Below are positions 37,008 through 44,639 of a DNA stretch of 64,000 nt, piece after piece. Every line of letters starts with the position of its first letter. Within the stretch, counting starts at the first letter, position 1. Below the pieces are notes generated by a model. The model was not told the origin of the DNA. It did no database searches and saw only the letters and a list, made by a program, of their open reading frames with translations. Source of the stretch: an uncultured Paenibacillaceae bacterium. GTDB lineage: Bacteria > Bacillota > Bacilli > Aneurinibacillales > Aneurinibacillaceae. The stretch covers positions 1-64,000 of the forward strand of contig CAMLDI010000009.1 in assembly GCA_946478845.1 (NCBI GenBank), read 5' to 3'. Position numbers and translations under genes: made by a program.

Positions 37008-37214
37008 ATGAATGAACTCCTTGCACATCCGATTCTGGTCATTGTCCTTCTCCTGTTGTTATTGTTGCAGGGTATTTTTATATTTAATGACGCCCAAAAA
37101 AACGGAGAAAAGTACCCATGGTTATGGGGACTGTTTGGTTTATTAAATGTCCCAGGTTCTTTAATTGTTTACCTGCTTGTAACACGGGTTTTTAAAAAAG
37201 GTCCCTTTACTTGA
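37008..37214 (+). CDS. YxlE/YxlD-like small membrane protein
   Basis: 68 residues with two transmembrane helices around FNDAQKNGEKYPWLWGLFGLLNVPG, the cardiolipin-synthase-N-like (PLDc_N) motif of YxlD/YxlE. In B. subtilis YxlD and YxlE form the SigY anti-sigma complex with YxlC. Only one such protein is present here and YxlF/G ABC genes are missing, so the operon is reduced. ATG 37008 stands one base after the yxlC stop. Confidence 0.75.
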   Translation: MNELLAHPILVIVLLLLLLLQGIFIFNDAQKNGEKYPWLWGLFGLLNVPGSLIVYLLVTRVFKKGPFT

Positions 37215-37232
37215 TAAAAGGGACCTTTTATG
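37196..37232 (+). terminator. Terminator overlapping operon end
   Basis: A 13-bp stem (37196-37208 with 37217-37229) with the TGA stop codon in the loop and a T tail, closing the sigY operon. Confidence 0.85.
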
Positions 37233-37386
37233 TTTCTTATTACAATTTTAAGAAATATAACATAGGAGAATTAAAAAATATGTCGAATTATGTTATAAAT
37301 AAACAAAAAGCAAAAAACATGCAACCAATCTATGCTTTAATACGTTTGTAAAAGTAAATATAAGGAAAACTAATTGGGGTGTTTGA

Positions 37387-38694
37387 ATGAGACAAGTACC
37401 CACCCGTATTTTTAAATTGAATAAACAAAAGGCTGTTGACCCTTTAACAGGACTCCCTACCCAGCCTGTTTTTAAAGAAGAGCTGGTAAGAGCCTTAGTT
37501 GAAGCTGAGCACAATCAGGAATTAGTGGCAATCATCTTTCTTGATATTAATCGATTTAAACGGGTAAATGACACTATGGGTCCTACTATGGGTGACCAAT
37601 TAATGGTTAAAATTGTGGAAAGAATACGTACTTGTCTGCCTTCCTCCACTTTATTAGCCAGGTTCAATGGGGATGAATTCACTTTTTTAGTAAAAGAAAT
37701 CAAAAAAGAAATTGAAGCAGTTGAAGTTGCTGAAGTATTGATTCAATGTTTTAATGAACCCTTTTTATTGGAAGAACATGAGGTTTATGTAAGCAGTTCA
37801 TTAGGCATTTCCTTCTTTCCTTTTGACGGGATGGATTATGAAAGTTTATTGCAAAAATCAAGTATTGCCGTACACTGGGCAAAGCTGGACAGGCATCATT
37901 ATAAATTATATGAAGAAGCCATGATTCATGATTTACCTACCAATATGAATTTGGAAAGCGATTTGCGCAGAGCGTTGGTTCTGGAAGAATTCACTCTTTT
38001 CTATCAACCTCTTGTGGATGCCCATAATGGACATCTCGTTGCACTAGAAGCCCTTATTCGTTGGCAACATCCAACAAAAGGGTTGTTATTGCCCGCATCT
38101 TTTATTCCTGCGGCAGAAGAGTTAGGATTGATTATTCCCATCACCGAATGGGTCATCCAACAAGCATGTACACAAAATCGGAAATGGCTGGACCAGGGAT
38201 GTGCAATTGTTCCAATTAGTGTAAACTTATCCGCATCCAATTTCCATCATACTGGTCTTGTTGAATATATAAATTCAGTATTAGAGAAAATAGGTCTACC
38301 CTCCAGGTATTTAGAGTTAGAAATTACGGAAAGCATCAGTATGCATAATCACGATTTTATCGTTCATACATTGCAACAGTTAGATCGCCTGGGAATCAAA
38401 ATCGCTATTGATGACTTTGGCATGGGATATTCTTCTCTTCGTTATTTGAAGTATTATCCCATTAACTCATTAAAAATCGATCGATCCTTTATTCAGGACA
38501 TTGCAAAGGGGGATGGAACACTGGCTAACACAGTGATTTCCTTAGCCCACCAATTTAACTTGCAGGTAACAGCTGAAGGGGTAGAAAATGGAGAACAACT
38601 GGAATACTTAAAACAACAAAAATGTGATCGAATGCAAGGCTTCTTTTTTGGCAAACCGGAGCCGGCGCATAAGATTAGTGAAAAATACTTCTAA
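37387..38694 (+). CDS. GGDEF-EAL protein, probable c-di-GMP phosphodiesterase
   Basis: The GGDEF-like domain (about 15-170) has DPLTGLP and LDINRFKRVND, but the active-site loop reads NGDEF, so one of the two glycines is changed. The EAL domain (about 185-430) is intact: EALIRW, ELEITES, DDFGMGYSSL and KIDRSFI carry the metal ligands and loop 6. There is no sensory domain or membrane helix. Hydrolysis of c-di-GMP is the likely output, with the N-terminal domain perhaps a GTP sensor. It forms a single-gene unit closed by a strong terminator. Confidence 0.9.
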   Translation: MRQVPTRIFKLNKQKAVDPLTGLPTQPVFKEELVRALVEAEHNQELVAIIFLDINRFKRVNDTMGPTMGDQLMVKIVERIRTCLPSSTLLARFNGDEFTFLVKEIKKEIEAVEVAEVLIQCFNEPFLLEEHEVYVSSSLGISFFPFDGMDYESLLQKSSIAVHWAKLDRHHYKLYEEAMIHDLPTNMNLESDLRRALVLEEFTLFYQPLVDAHNGHLVALEALIRWQHPTKGLLLPASFIPAAEELGLIIPITEWVIQQACTQNRKWLDQGCAIVPISVNLSASNFHHTGLVEYINSVLEKIGLPSRYLELEITESISMHNHDFIVHTLQQLDRLGIKIAIDDFGMGYSSLRYLKYYPINSLKIDRSFIQDIAKGDGTLANTVISLAHQFNLQVTAEGVENGEQLEYLKQQKCDRMQGFFFGKPEPAHKISEKYF

Positions 38695-38728
38695 AAAGGA
38701 AGGGGCATAAACGCCCCTTCCTTTTTTT
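38693..38728 (+). terminator. Rho-independent terminator
   Basis: A 14-bp stem (38693-38706 with 38713-38726) with six-base loop and T run, after the GGDEF-EAL gene. Confidence 0.9.
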
Positions 38729-38762
38729 GGCCAATTAAACATGGACAAATTATCCAATATTA

Positions 38763-38778
38763 TGTGCCGGATTTCACA
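38763..38778. promoter_or_regulatory. Crp/Fnr-like box ahead of polyferredoxin operon
   Basis: TGTGCCGGATTTCACA matches TGTGA-N6-TCACA at nine of ten positions and is extended by a matching TA on each side. It lies 106 bp ahead of the first gene. Flanks are like those of the hcp box (TATGTG). Confidence 0.6.
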
Positions 38779-38883
38779 TATTTCTCATTGCTTTTTCTTA
38801 AAGGTTACACAGGAATCACGACTCTATTGATTACAATAAACCCATCGAAATGATTCATTCTTATTTATACTAGGAGGCCGAAA

Positions 38884-39462
38884 ATGAGAAAGCGTCTTGG
38901 CACTTCAAAATGGACGATGGTTGTTCTTTTTATTCTGATGTTTGGTGTTGCTTTAAGTGGAGGTATATATCGGAACGCAATTGCCGCAGAAAGCGCGAAA
39001 TTTAAAGTATCTGTTCCAGGAAACTCAGCCAAAACAATTGTTTTAGATATAAACCAACAGGGTTTGCCGAAAAAATTGATTCAGCCAGGGATGGTAACCA
39101 TTTCTTCTGGCCATGGAAAAGGTGATTTAGTATACAAGGGCAATAAGCCTGCCTTCATTCAATTTCATTTCTATAACTTCCCTGGAAAAGTAGAAGTGAG
39201 ATACCGGGGACCTTATGATGAGAAAACAGGCCGCATTTTAAAACCATTTAAACCTGGGGATTCCATAAGTGTTGATTTTGGAGTGGAACTTCCAGCTGAA
39301 GTACGGAATCAAGCAGTAGTATTCACCGGTGAAATTCAATTGATTGATTGGAAATCAAATAAAATGATCGGGAAAATTCCAGTAAAAGTAATCAATTCAA
39401 AATACGGAACGGATACAGGTGCAACCAATACAACAAATGACAATGAAGAAAGCTGTCATTAA
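38884..39462 (+). CDS. Unknown exported protein with C-terminal Cys-His
   Basis: I do not recognise it. Residues 12-35 form a signal peptide or anchor (cleavage possible after AIAAES). The mature part (about 40-170) is beta-rich, with FKVSVPGNSAKTIVLDI and KPFKPGDSISVDFGVEL. A Thr/Asn-rich tail ends with a lone Cys-His pair, the only cysteine in the protein. AGGAGGC precedes ATG 38884. The gene is 15 bp ahead of a polyferredoxin gene and probably supplies its extracytoplasmic partner. Confidence 0.75.
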   Translation: MRKRLGTSKWTMVVLFILMFGVALSGGIYRNAIAAESAKFKVSVPGNSAKTIVLDINQQGLPKKLIQPGMVTISSGHGKGDLVYKGNKPAFIQFHFYNFPGKVEVRYRGPYDEKTGRILKPFKPGDSISVDFGVELPAEVRNQAVVFTGEIQLIDWKSNKMIGKIPVKVINSKYGTDTGATNTTNDNEESCH

Positions 39463-39477
39463 GGGGATGTTTAAACC

Positions 39478-40398
39478 ATGTGGAAAGGCAAGAAGTTAAG
39501 TAAAATACAAAAGAAATCACGGATGTCATTACTAAAAAGATTTATATGGTATGTAGTAGGCTTCGCCCTCTTTTTCGCACCCTTTGCCCTTTTTAACCGG
39601 GGTTTAGCATATCTTTTCCATGAAAATCGTTCCGGGGATATCCATGCGACCTGTTTCCGTATGCCTCTAGTAGATTTGCTTACGGGAAAAGGGATTGTCA
39701 TTCTTTCCGTAGCGGGCATTAGTTTAATCCTGTTGTTAGTGAGTGCATTTCTTCTTGGGCCATTTTTCTGCGGAAAGCTTTGTGCAACGGGGGCCTTTAC
39801 CGAATATTTAAGCCGTTTGTTGCCTGATAAATGGAAAATGGATTGGTCTAAATATGTAAACCCAGTCCCCCTTCGCTATGGATTCTTTGCCGCTTTTATT
39901 GTAGGTCCAATAATTAATTTATCTTTATCCTGCTCTTATTGTGGCTACTCTTTCTTTGAAAAGTTCTTGAACGGTGGAATTTGGGGAGATTTCGGCGTAC
40001 TTGGATCTACAGCAATCATTACCGCTTTTCTCTGGTTAGTGGTGTTTGGCCTCTTTACAAAAGGCGGCCGGGGTTATTGTAACTTTATGTGTCCTGTTGG
40101 CGCAGCGCAAAACCTTGTGCATGCGGTTGGAGCAAAACTTCCTTTTACAATGAAAATTAAGTATGACTCCAATAAATGTGTATCCTGTAAATCATGCGTG
40201 AAGGATTGTCCCATGAGAGCTTTAACTGAAAGTGAAGACAAGAAAATTCAACATAGCAATCATAACTGCATTACCTGCCAGCAATGTGTGGCTGTTTGTC
40301 CGACAAAAGCCATTACCTATGGTTTTGGTAAAGGCGGTTGGGAAAAAGAAGAAGTAAAACCTGTACTAGATCCAAAACCTATTGAGAAGGGAGCATAG
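39478..40398 (+). CDS. NapH/MauN-like membrane polyferredoxin
   Basis: 306 residues. Four or five transmembrane helices hold CGKLC near residue 98, CSYCGYS near 151 and CNFMCPVG near 201. The C-terminal cytosolic part has two classic [4Fe-4S] motifs, CVSCKSCVKDCP and CITCQQCVAVCP. This is the architecture of NapH, NosR C-terminus and CcoG-like electron carriers, which link quinones to soluble or exported redox partners. No nap, nos or cco genes are nearby. Operon with an exported protein and a Cys-rich small membrane protein; upstream Crp/Fnr-like box fits anaerobic use. Confidence 0.9.
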   Translation: MWKGKKLSKIQKKSRMSLLKRFIWYVVGFALFFAPFALFNRGLAYLFHENRSGDIHATCFRMPLVDLLTGKGIVILSVAGISLILLLVSAFLLGPFFCGKLCATGAFTEYLSRLLPDKWKMDWSKYVNPVPLRYGFFAAFIVGPIINLSLSCSYCGYSFFEKFLNGGIWGDFGVLGSTAIITAFLWLVVFGLFTKGGRGYCNFMCPVGAAQNLVHAVGAKLPFTMKIKYDSNKCVSCKSCVKDCPMRALTESEDKKIQHSNHNCITCQQCVAVCPTKAITYGFGKGGWEKEEVKPVLDPKPIEKGA

Positions 40399-40402
40399 TC
40401 CC

Positions 40403-40621
40403 ATGAAAAAGAAAACCGTAACAGGCCTTGTTACTGGTGCCAGTGCTACGGGGATTACGTTGACTTCCTCATTAACCAGTACAGGTGTTGCCTGCACCGG
40501 GGTATGTGGAGCTTGTAGTCTGGGATGTGCATCTTTTGCCGGGCTCGCTGCCGTTGGCTTAATTACCTTCCTTGGGGTACGGTCAAAGAAAAAAATGAAA
40601 ATGAAAGAGAGCCCTCAATAG
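40403..40621 (+). CDS. Small Cys-rich membrane protein
   Basis: 72 residues. The central hydrophobic region carries CTGVCGACSLGC, a CX3CX2CX3C array suited to binding a metal or Fe-S centre, followed by a second hydrophobic stretch and a Lys-rich tail (KKKMKMK). ATG 40403 is chosen with AAGGGAG upstream; the frame opens earlier at 40382 but that start overlaps the polyferredoxin. Position as third gene suggests it completes an electron-transfer unit. I know no characterised homologue. Confidence 0.75.
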   Translation: MKKKTVTGLVTGASATGITLTSSLTSTGVACTGVCGACSLGCASFAGLAAVGLITFLGVRSKKKMKMKESPQ

Positions 40622-40630
40622 GGGCTCTCT
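40606..40630. terminator. Bidirectional hairpin at convergent ends
   Basis: A 9-bp stem (40606-40614 with 40622-40630) overlaps the stops of the Cys-rich protein gene and the convergent DUF3939 gene. T tail is weak. Confidence 0.55.
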
Positions 40631-41093
40631 ATTGTTTAATATGGGATACCATATTTTCTTGCCCTGTAAGATAAAAATCCATGGGAGGCCGGGTTGCCAG
40701 GCATCCCTTTTTTTCTAAGAGATAATAACTGATCTTGTTATAGGGATCATGGGGTATAATGGGCAGCTCTTTTTCATTTTTAATATATAAATCTACCGCT
40801 TCCTGTACTTCATCCATATAGGCAGGAAGGTGTTTATCAGCTTCTTCGAAGACTTCATAGGTTTCTCTGGACATGTAGAAGGGCCGATTAGGAATTCCGT
40901 GTAAAATAGGGGCCAATTGTTCAAAATCAATGCTATGGTCCTGTTTGATGAGAATACGGACATGAACCCCTTTGGGCAGAGTTTTGCTAAATTTATAGAT
41001 TGCCTGTTTCACCTGTTGCAAGGTGACTGGAATAATTGGGTATTCTTTTTTCTCTGGTTCTGGATTGCTTCGTTGAAATAATTTTTTTAACAT
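40629..41093 (-). CDS. DUF3939 family protein
   Basis: 154 residues. The core has VTLQQVKQAIYKFSKTLP, LAPILHGIPNRPFYMSRETY and a C-terminal RPPMDFYLT, as I recall for DUF3939 proteins of Bacillaceae. Function is unknown and no transmembrane segment is seen. ATG 41093 is chosen because GGGGGGA stands five bases ahead; further upstream ATGs lie in the promoter region of the divergent gene. Confidence 0.7.
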   Translation of the reverse strand: MLKKLFQRSNPEPEKKEYPIIPVTLQQVKQAIYKFSKTLPKGVHVRILIKQDHSIDFEQLAPILHGIPNRPFYMSRETYEVFEEADKHLPAYMDEVQEAVDLYIKNEKELPIIPHDPYNKISYYLLEKKGCLATRPPMDFYLTGQENMVSHIKQ

Positions 41094-41189
41094 AGGCATC
41101 CCCCCGTTTCTATAGTTTATCATACTCTTTATTTGTTCCTCATGTGGGTTGTGGTATATTTTAGGAAAACTTGATAAGGAGAAAGAAAA

Positions 41190-41825
41190 ATGTTTAATCA
41201 TATTCGCAATGTATATTGCGTGGGCCGAAACTATGGCCTCCATGCTGCCGAACTGGGCAATGCAGTGCCAGATAAACCCATGATCTTCACCAAACCAACC
41301 CATTCCCTTGTTCTTATGGAAGGGAAACGGATTCATGTACCTGGTGATAAAGGAGACCTTCATTATGAAGGTGAGTTAGTCCTTCATATTGGCAAAGCCT
41401 ATGAAAAAGGAATGGCTGTGGATCAGCTGGTCAATCAAATGGCTCTGGGCGTTGATTTTACCCTGCGGGATTTACAAAACGAAATTAAGAAAAATGGACA
41501 CCCCTGGCTTCCAGCCAAAGGTTTCTTAAATTCTGCCCCTCTTACGGAATTTCATGCATTTCCTGGATTAGCGGAAGTAAAAAAGCGGGATTTCACTCTC
41601 GAGAAAAACGGAGAAGAAGTACAGCGTGGTAATATTACGGATATGATTTTTGACCTGCAGGGCATTGTGGAATATATTGGGGAACATTATGGGTTAGGTA
41701 CTGGTGATCTCATTTATACAGGGACACCTGCCGGAGTAAGCAAGGTTCTTAATGGAGATATGTTGGAACTTCGCTGGAACGGGGAATCCTGGGGAAAAGT
41801 AAAGATTCATTTAAGTAACAATTAA
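41190..41825 (+). CDS. Fumarylacetoacetate hydrolase family protein
   Basis: A 211-residue FAH-fold enzyme. CVGRNYGLHAAELG, the metal ligands in HYEGELVLHIG (E-x-E), FTLRDLQ and GDLIYTGTPAGV are all present. Members hydrolyse or decarboxylate beta-dicarbonyl compounds such as acylpyruvates or oxaloacetate. The compact length matches acylpyruvase-type members. RBS AAGGAG precedes ATG 41190. It stands alone. Confidence 0.9.
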   Translation: MFNHIRNVYCVGRNYGLHAAELGNAVPDKPMIFTKPTHSLVLMEGKRIHVPGDKGDLHYEGELVLHIGKAYEKGMAVDQLVNQMALGVDFTLRDLQNEIKKNGHPWLPAKGFLNSAPLTEFHAFPGLAEVKKRDFTLEKNGEEVQRGNITDMIFDLQGIVEYIGEHYGLGTGDLIYTGTPAGVSKVLNGDMLELRWNGESWGKVKIHLSNN

Positions 41826-41959
41826 GCACATAGAGGGGGCATTCATCCCTCCCAGTGTATGCTTATTATGAATAGACAGTGCAGGACATTTATTTGCTTA
41901 AAACAAATTAGTAGTTTAAAATAATACATGCATATACAATAATTTTATATGAAACATTA

Positions 41960-41973
41960 TACTTAGTTAAGTA
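41960..41973. promoter_or_regulatory. Candidate MarR operator
   Basis: TACTTAGTTAAGTA: perfect 6-bp arms around GT, 50 bp ahead of the MarR gene. This size and position fit autoregulation by a MarR dimer. Confidence 0.45.
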
Positions 41974-42022
41974 AGGGGAATGCAATTAACCGTACTCTGT
42001 TTCAGAAAGGAGGGAAACATAG

Positions 42023-42463
42023 TTGGAAGATAATAAGTCAATGGGCTTTTATCTAGGAAGGACTCATCAAAATTTAATAAATTGTCTTTCATATGAATTT
42101 AAGGATTTTAATATTACACCTGAACAATGGATTTTATTAAATATCTTAAGGGAAAAGGATGGAATATCTCAGAGGGAGCTGGCTGATAAGTCTGGAAAAA
42201 AACAAACAACGATTACACGTGCATTAGATAATTTATATAAAAAAAACTATATTCACAGAGAGGCTTCTCCGGATGATAGAAGAGTCTTTTTGATATTTTT
42301 AACCAATGAAGGATCAAGTCTTTTGGAACAACTTATACCAATTGCCCATTCCATTTTAAAGGGGATTTTTAAGGATTTTTCTCAAGCTGAGGTTGACCAA
42401 TTAAAAATGCTGTTAGTGAAACTCAATGGTGCGATTGATAATAAGTTAAGTAATCAGGGGTGA
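42023..42463 (+). CDS. MarR family transcriptional regulator
   Basis: 146 residues with the MarR winged helix: ITPEQWILLNIL, GISQRELADKSGKKQTTITRALDNLYKK and the wing REASPDDRRVFLIFLT. It starts at TTG 42023 with AAAGGAGGG nine bases upstream. It is 7 bp before a cytochrome b gene, and the pair forms one operon. No cysteine-based redox switch is visible; the ligand is unknown. Confidence 0.9.
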   Translation: MEDNKSMGFYLGRTHQNLINCLSYEFKDFNITPEQWILLNILREKDGISQRELADKSGKKQTTITRALDNLYKKNYIHREASPDDRRVFLIFLTNEGSSLLEQLIPIAHSILKGIFKDFSQAEVDQLKMLLVKLNGAIDNKLSNQG

Positions 42464-42470
42464 AATTAAA

Positions 42471-43178
42471 GTGAGCATTTATGAAAATTATGGCGGAATT
42501 ATTATTATTGCATTAATACTATTATGTGTTCTAGTCCTAGCTATTCATTACTCGATGAAAGGAGTTAAAGGTGTTCCACTAGACGATTCTAACAATGTGA
42601 TTGAACGATTTACACGTTTTGAGAGAATACTTCATTTTATTAGAGCATTCACCTTTACGATTGTAACGATTAGTGGCCTAGTTTTTATGTTTATTGAAAG
42701 TAATACAGCATCAGGCATGATGCATAGCATAAATGGCATTTTGTTTTTTATAGCAACCATTGCTACTTTAGTGTGGGTTAAGTCCTTTACGTTTAAACCT
42801 TATGATAAGTTGTGGCTTCAGCATCTAGGAGGTTATTTATCCAAGCAGTCGGATTCTTTGCCCGCGGGTAAATATAATGCAGGGCAAAAGGTATTTTTTT
42901 GGATGACTATTTTGCTTTCTATAATTCTTACAGTTACCGGAAGAAGTCTAATGATTAGTAAAGTGACTGAAACGGAAGCAAGCGGCATGATTCTTGTTAT
43001 ACATGGTTGCGCGGCAGCCTTATCGATTATATCCATAGTTGGTCATATATATTTGTCTTTATGGGCGAATAAAGGAACCTGGCGAGTCTTAAAGAGTGGA
43101 AAAGTATCAGAAAAATGGGTGCAATGTCATCATCCAAATTGGGAAATAGAAAATTTTGAATCAAAATTATCTAAGTAA
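42471..43178 (+). CDS. Orphan FdnI-like cytochrome b subunit
   Basis: 235 residues, four to five transmembrane helices. Histidines in ERILHFIRAFT, GMMHSING and VIHG/VGHIYLSLW are placed as haem b ligands in formate dehydrogenase gamma subunits, and the CHHPNW tail corresponds to the family's HHP motif. It should pass electrons to or from quinone. No catalytic or Fe-S subunit is encoded nearby, so its partner is unknown. GTG 42471 with GGGGTG upstream. Regulated probably by the MarR protein encoded just before it. Confidence 0.85.
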   Translation: MSIYENYGGIIIIALILLCVLVLAIHYSMKGVKGVPLDDSNNVIERFTRFERILHFIRAFTFTIVTISGLVFMFIESNTASGMMHSINGILFFIATIATLVWVKSFTFKPYDKLWLQHLGGYLSKQSDSLPAGKYNAGQKVFFWMTILLSIILTVTGRSLMISKVTETEASGMILVIHGCAAALSIISIVGHIYLSLWANKGTWRVLKSGKVSEKWVQCHHPNWEIENFESKLSK

Positions 43179-43215
43179 AAATTGCACCCTATACGGAGTT
43201 GCGATGTGAATTAGT

Positions 43216-43253
43216 AAAAAATCCCTGCCTTATTACAAGACAGGGATTTTTTT
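43216..43253. terminator. Bidirectional terminator
   Basis: A 12-bp stem (43216-43227 with 43241-43252) with A and T flanks lies between the convergent cytochrome b and SAM-riboswitch-controlled genes. Confidence 0.85.
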
Positions 43254-43263
43254 CTATATGAAA

Positions 43264-43590
43264 TCACAAAACGGCATCAATATAATTGCCAACTCCTCTT
43301 ACAATAGGAAGCCCTTGTTGTTCTAACTCCTTCCACACTTTTTGATCAAGGGAAAAAGGGCTCTTTTTTTGCAATGACTCAATTTCCTCTGGGGAAAGTT
43401 GAACATGATAATAATCCTCTTTATTTCTTACAATCAATTCATAGTCCGCCAGTTTCATCACAATGACTTCTTCATAATCCTCACTCCACTCTTTGAGCTG
43501 AAGTTCAATGACCTGGGCAATGTGCAATAAAAATTCCTCTCCACTTTTACTTCGGGCCATATACCCTCTTCCGGGACCGTTAATGTTCAT
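43264..43590 (-). CDS. Unknown 108-residue protein under a SAM riboswitch
   Basis: I do not recognise the family. It is soluble, with no membrane segment or cysteine. Features are SKSGEEFLLHIAQVIELQLKE near residue 15, a LSPEEIESLQKKSPFSLD central part and a GVGNYIDAVL end. AAAGGAG is 8 bases before ATG 43590, and a SAM-I riboswitch with its terminator lies directly upstream on the same strand. It is the only gene before the next terminator. Control by SAM level suggests a job in methionine, cysteine or SAM metabolism or uptake. Confidence 0.75.
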   Translation of the reverse strand: MNINGPGRGYMARSKSGEEFLLHIAQVIELQLKEWSEDYEEVIVMKLADYELIVRNKEDYYHVQLSPEEIESLQKKSPFSLDQKVWKELEQQGLPIVRGVGNYIDAVL

Positions 43591-43640
43591 TGTTACATCT
43601 CCTTTATTAAAACTTTAATTAAAAAGGTTATGCAAGAATT

Positions 43641-43680
43641 AAAAAGGCCCCTTATTGCAAATGAATGCAACAAAAGAGCC
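43641..43680 (-). terminator. Riboswitch expression-platform terminator
   Basis: On the minus strand a long stem (43666-43680 with 43646-43659) is followed by a T run at 43641-43645, directly after the SAM-I aptamer. This is the attenuator that would stop transcription when SAM is bound. Confidence 0.85.
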
Positions 43681-43692
43681 AGGGCGTCCGTT

Positions 43693-43796
43693 CGTTATCA
43701 TTCAAAGCCGTTGCTTTGCTGGTTGAAGCACCTTATCGCCTTGACAGGTTGCTGTGAATTCTCTGAGCCAGTTCTCTCATCCACTCTTGATAACCT
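43693..43796 (-). ncRNA. SAM-I (S-box) riboswitch aptamer
   Basis: Read on the minus strand the aptamer shows the P1 arms GTTATCA and TGATAAC, the conserved AAGAG, the P2 region with the CTGGC and GCAACC blocks, and AAGGTGCTTCAACCAGC of P3/J3-4. All are S-box consensus positions. It senses S-adenosylmethionine. Terminator and an uncharacterised gene follow. Confidence 0.9.
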
Positions 43797-43910
43797 TATT
43801 TAATTACTTTCAATGTATCATAGGACCCTTAGAAGTGTAAAGATGAACATCCTAAAGTCCCTTTTTGCTATACTTAGTATATTAAAAATGTTTGAAAGGA
43901 ACGGATAAAG

Positions 43911-44639
43911 ATGGCAGGCAATGTGCAAGTCAATATTTCTTCATTGGGAGACCGGGCAATCCTTATGGAATTTGGCTCTGAAATCCATTATTCCCATTTT
44001 TCCTACATCACATCCCTGATCCATACCCTTGAATCCAAACCCTTTCCTGGATTTATCGAGTGTATTCCCTCTTATACAACGGTGACTGTTGTATATGAAC
44101 CCTATGCTTTTTTGCATTCTCCCTCCCCTTTTCAAGAGATTAAAAAAATCTTGCTAGAGAAAATGAACCAGGTCACTATTGATCAACAAACCCAGGCCAG
44201 GAACATTGTTATTCCTGTATGCTATGGTGGGGAAAGAGGGCCAGACCTTTCTGCGGTTGCATCATTTCATGGAATTTCCGAAGAAGAAGTCATTCGCATT
44301 CATAGCAGTGCGTATTATCAAGTATATATGCTTGGCTTTTCTCCCGGGTTTCCTTATATCGGGGGCTTGCCCAGAGAAATTTCCACCCCTCGTAAATCAA
44401 CACCCCGCTTAAAAATTCCCTCAGGTTCTGTAGGCATCGGTGGGGAACAAACAGGAATCTATCCTCTGGAAACCCCGGGGGGTTGGAATATTATTGGACA
44501 AACGCCATTAACCCTATTTCAACCGGAAAAAATGCCCCCAACCTTATTGCAAAGGGGGGACCAGGTCACCTTTGTCCCCATTACTCAGGAGGAATTTGCG
44601 AAAATCCAGAGGGAGGAAAAATTCAAATGGGATTTGTAG
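43911..44639 (+). CDS. pxpB: 5-oxoprolinase subunit PxpB
   Basis: First subunit of the bacterial 5-oxoprolinase (formerly KipI). DRAILMEFG near residue 13, GFSPGFPYIGGLP and PSGSVGIGGEQTGIYPLETPGGW, shown in part, are family hallmarks of the cyclophilin-like C-terminal domain. 242 residues is normal. With PxpC and PxpA it hydrolyses 5-oxoproline to glutamate using ATP. ATG 43911 has GAAAGGAACGG ahead. It overlaps pxpC by 13 bp. Confidence 0.95.
   Translation: MAGNVQVNISSLGDRAILMEFGSEIHYSHFSYITSLIHTLESKPFPGFIECIPSYTTVTVVYEPYAFLHSPSPFQEIKKILLEKMNQVTIDQQTQARNIVIPVCYGGERGPDLSAVASFHGISEEEVIRIHSSAYYQVYMLGFSPGFPYIGGLPREISTPRKSTPRLKIPSGSVGIGGEQTGIYPLETPGGWNIIGQTPLTLFQPEKMPPTLLQRGDQVTFVPITQEEFAKIQREEKFKWDL

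Noticed and set aside
40382..40402. Earlier start for the Cys-rich small protein
   Set aside because: It would sit inside the polyferredoxin end with no correctly spaced ribosome site.
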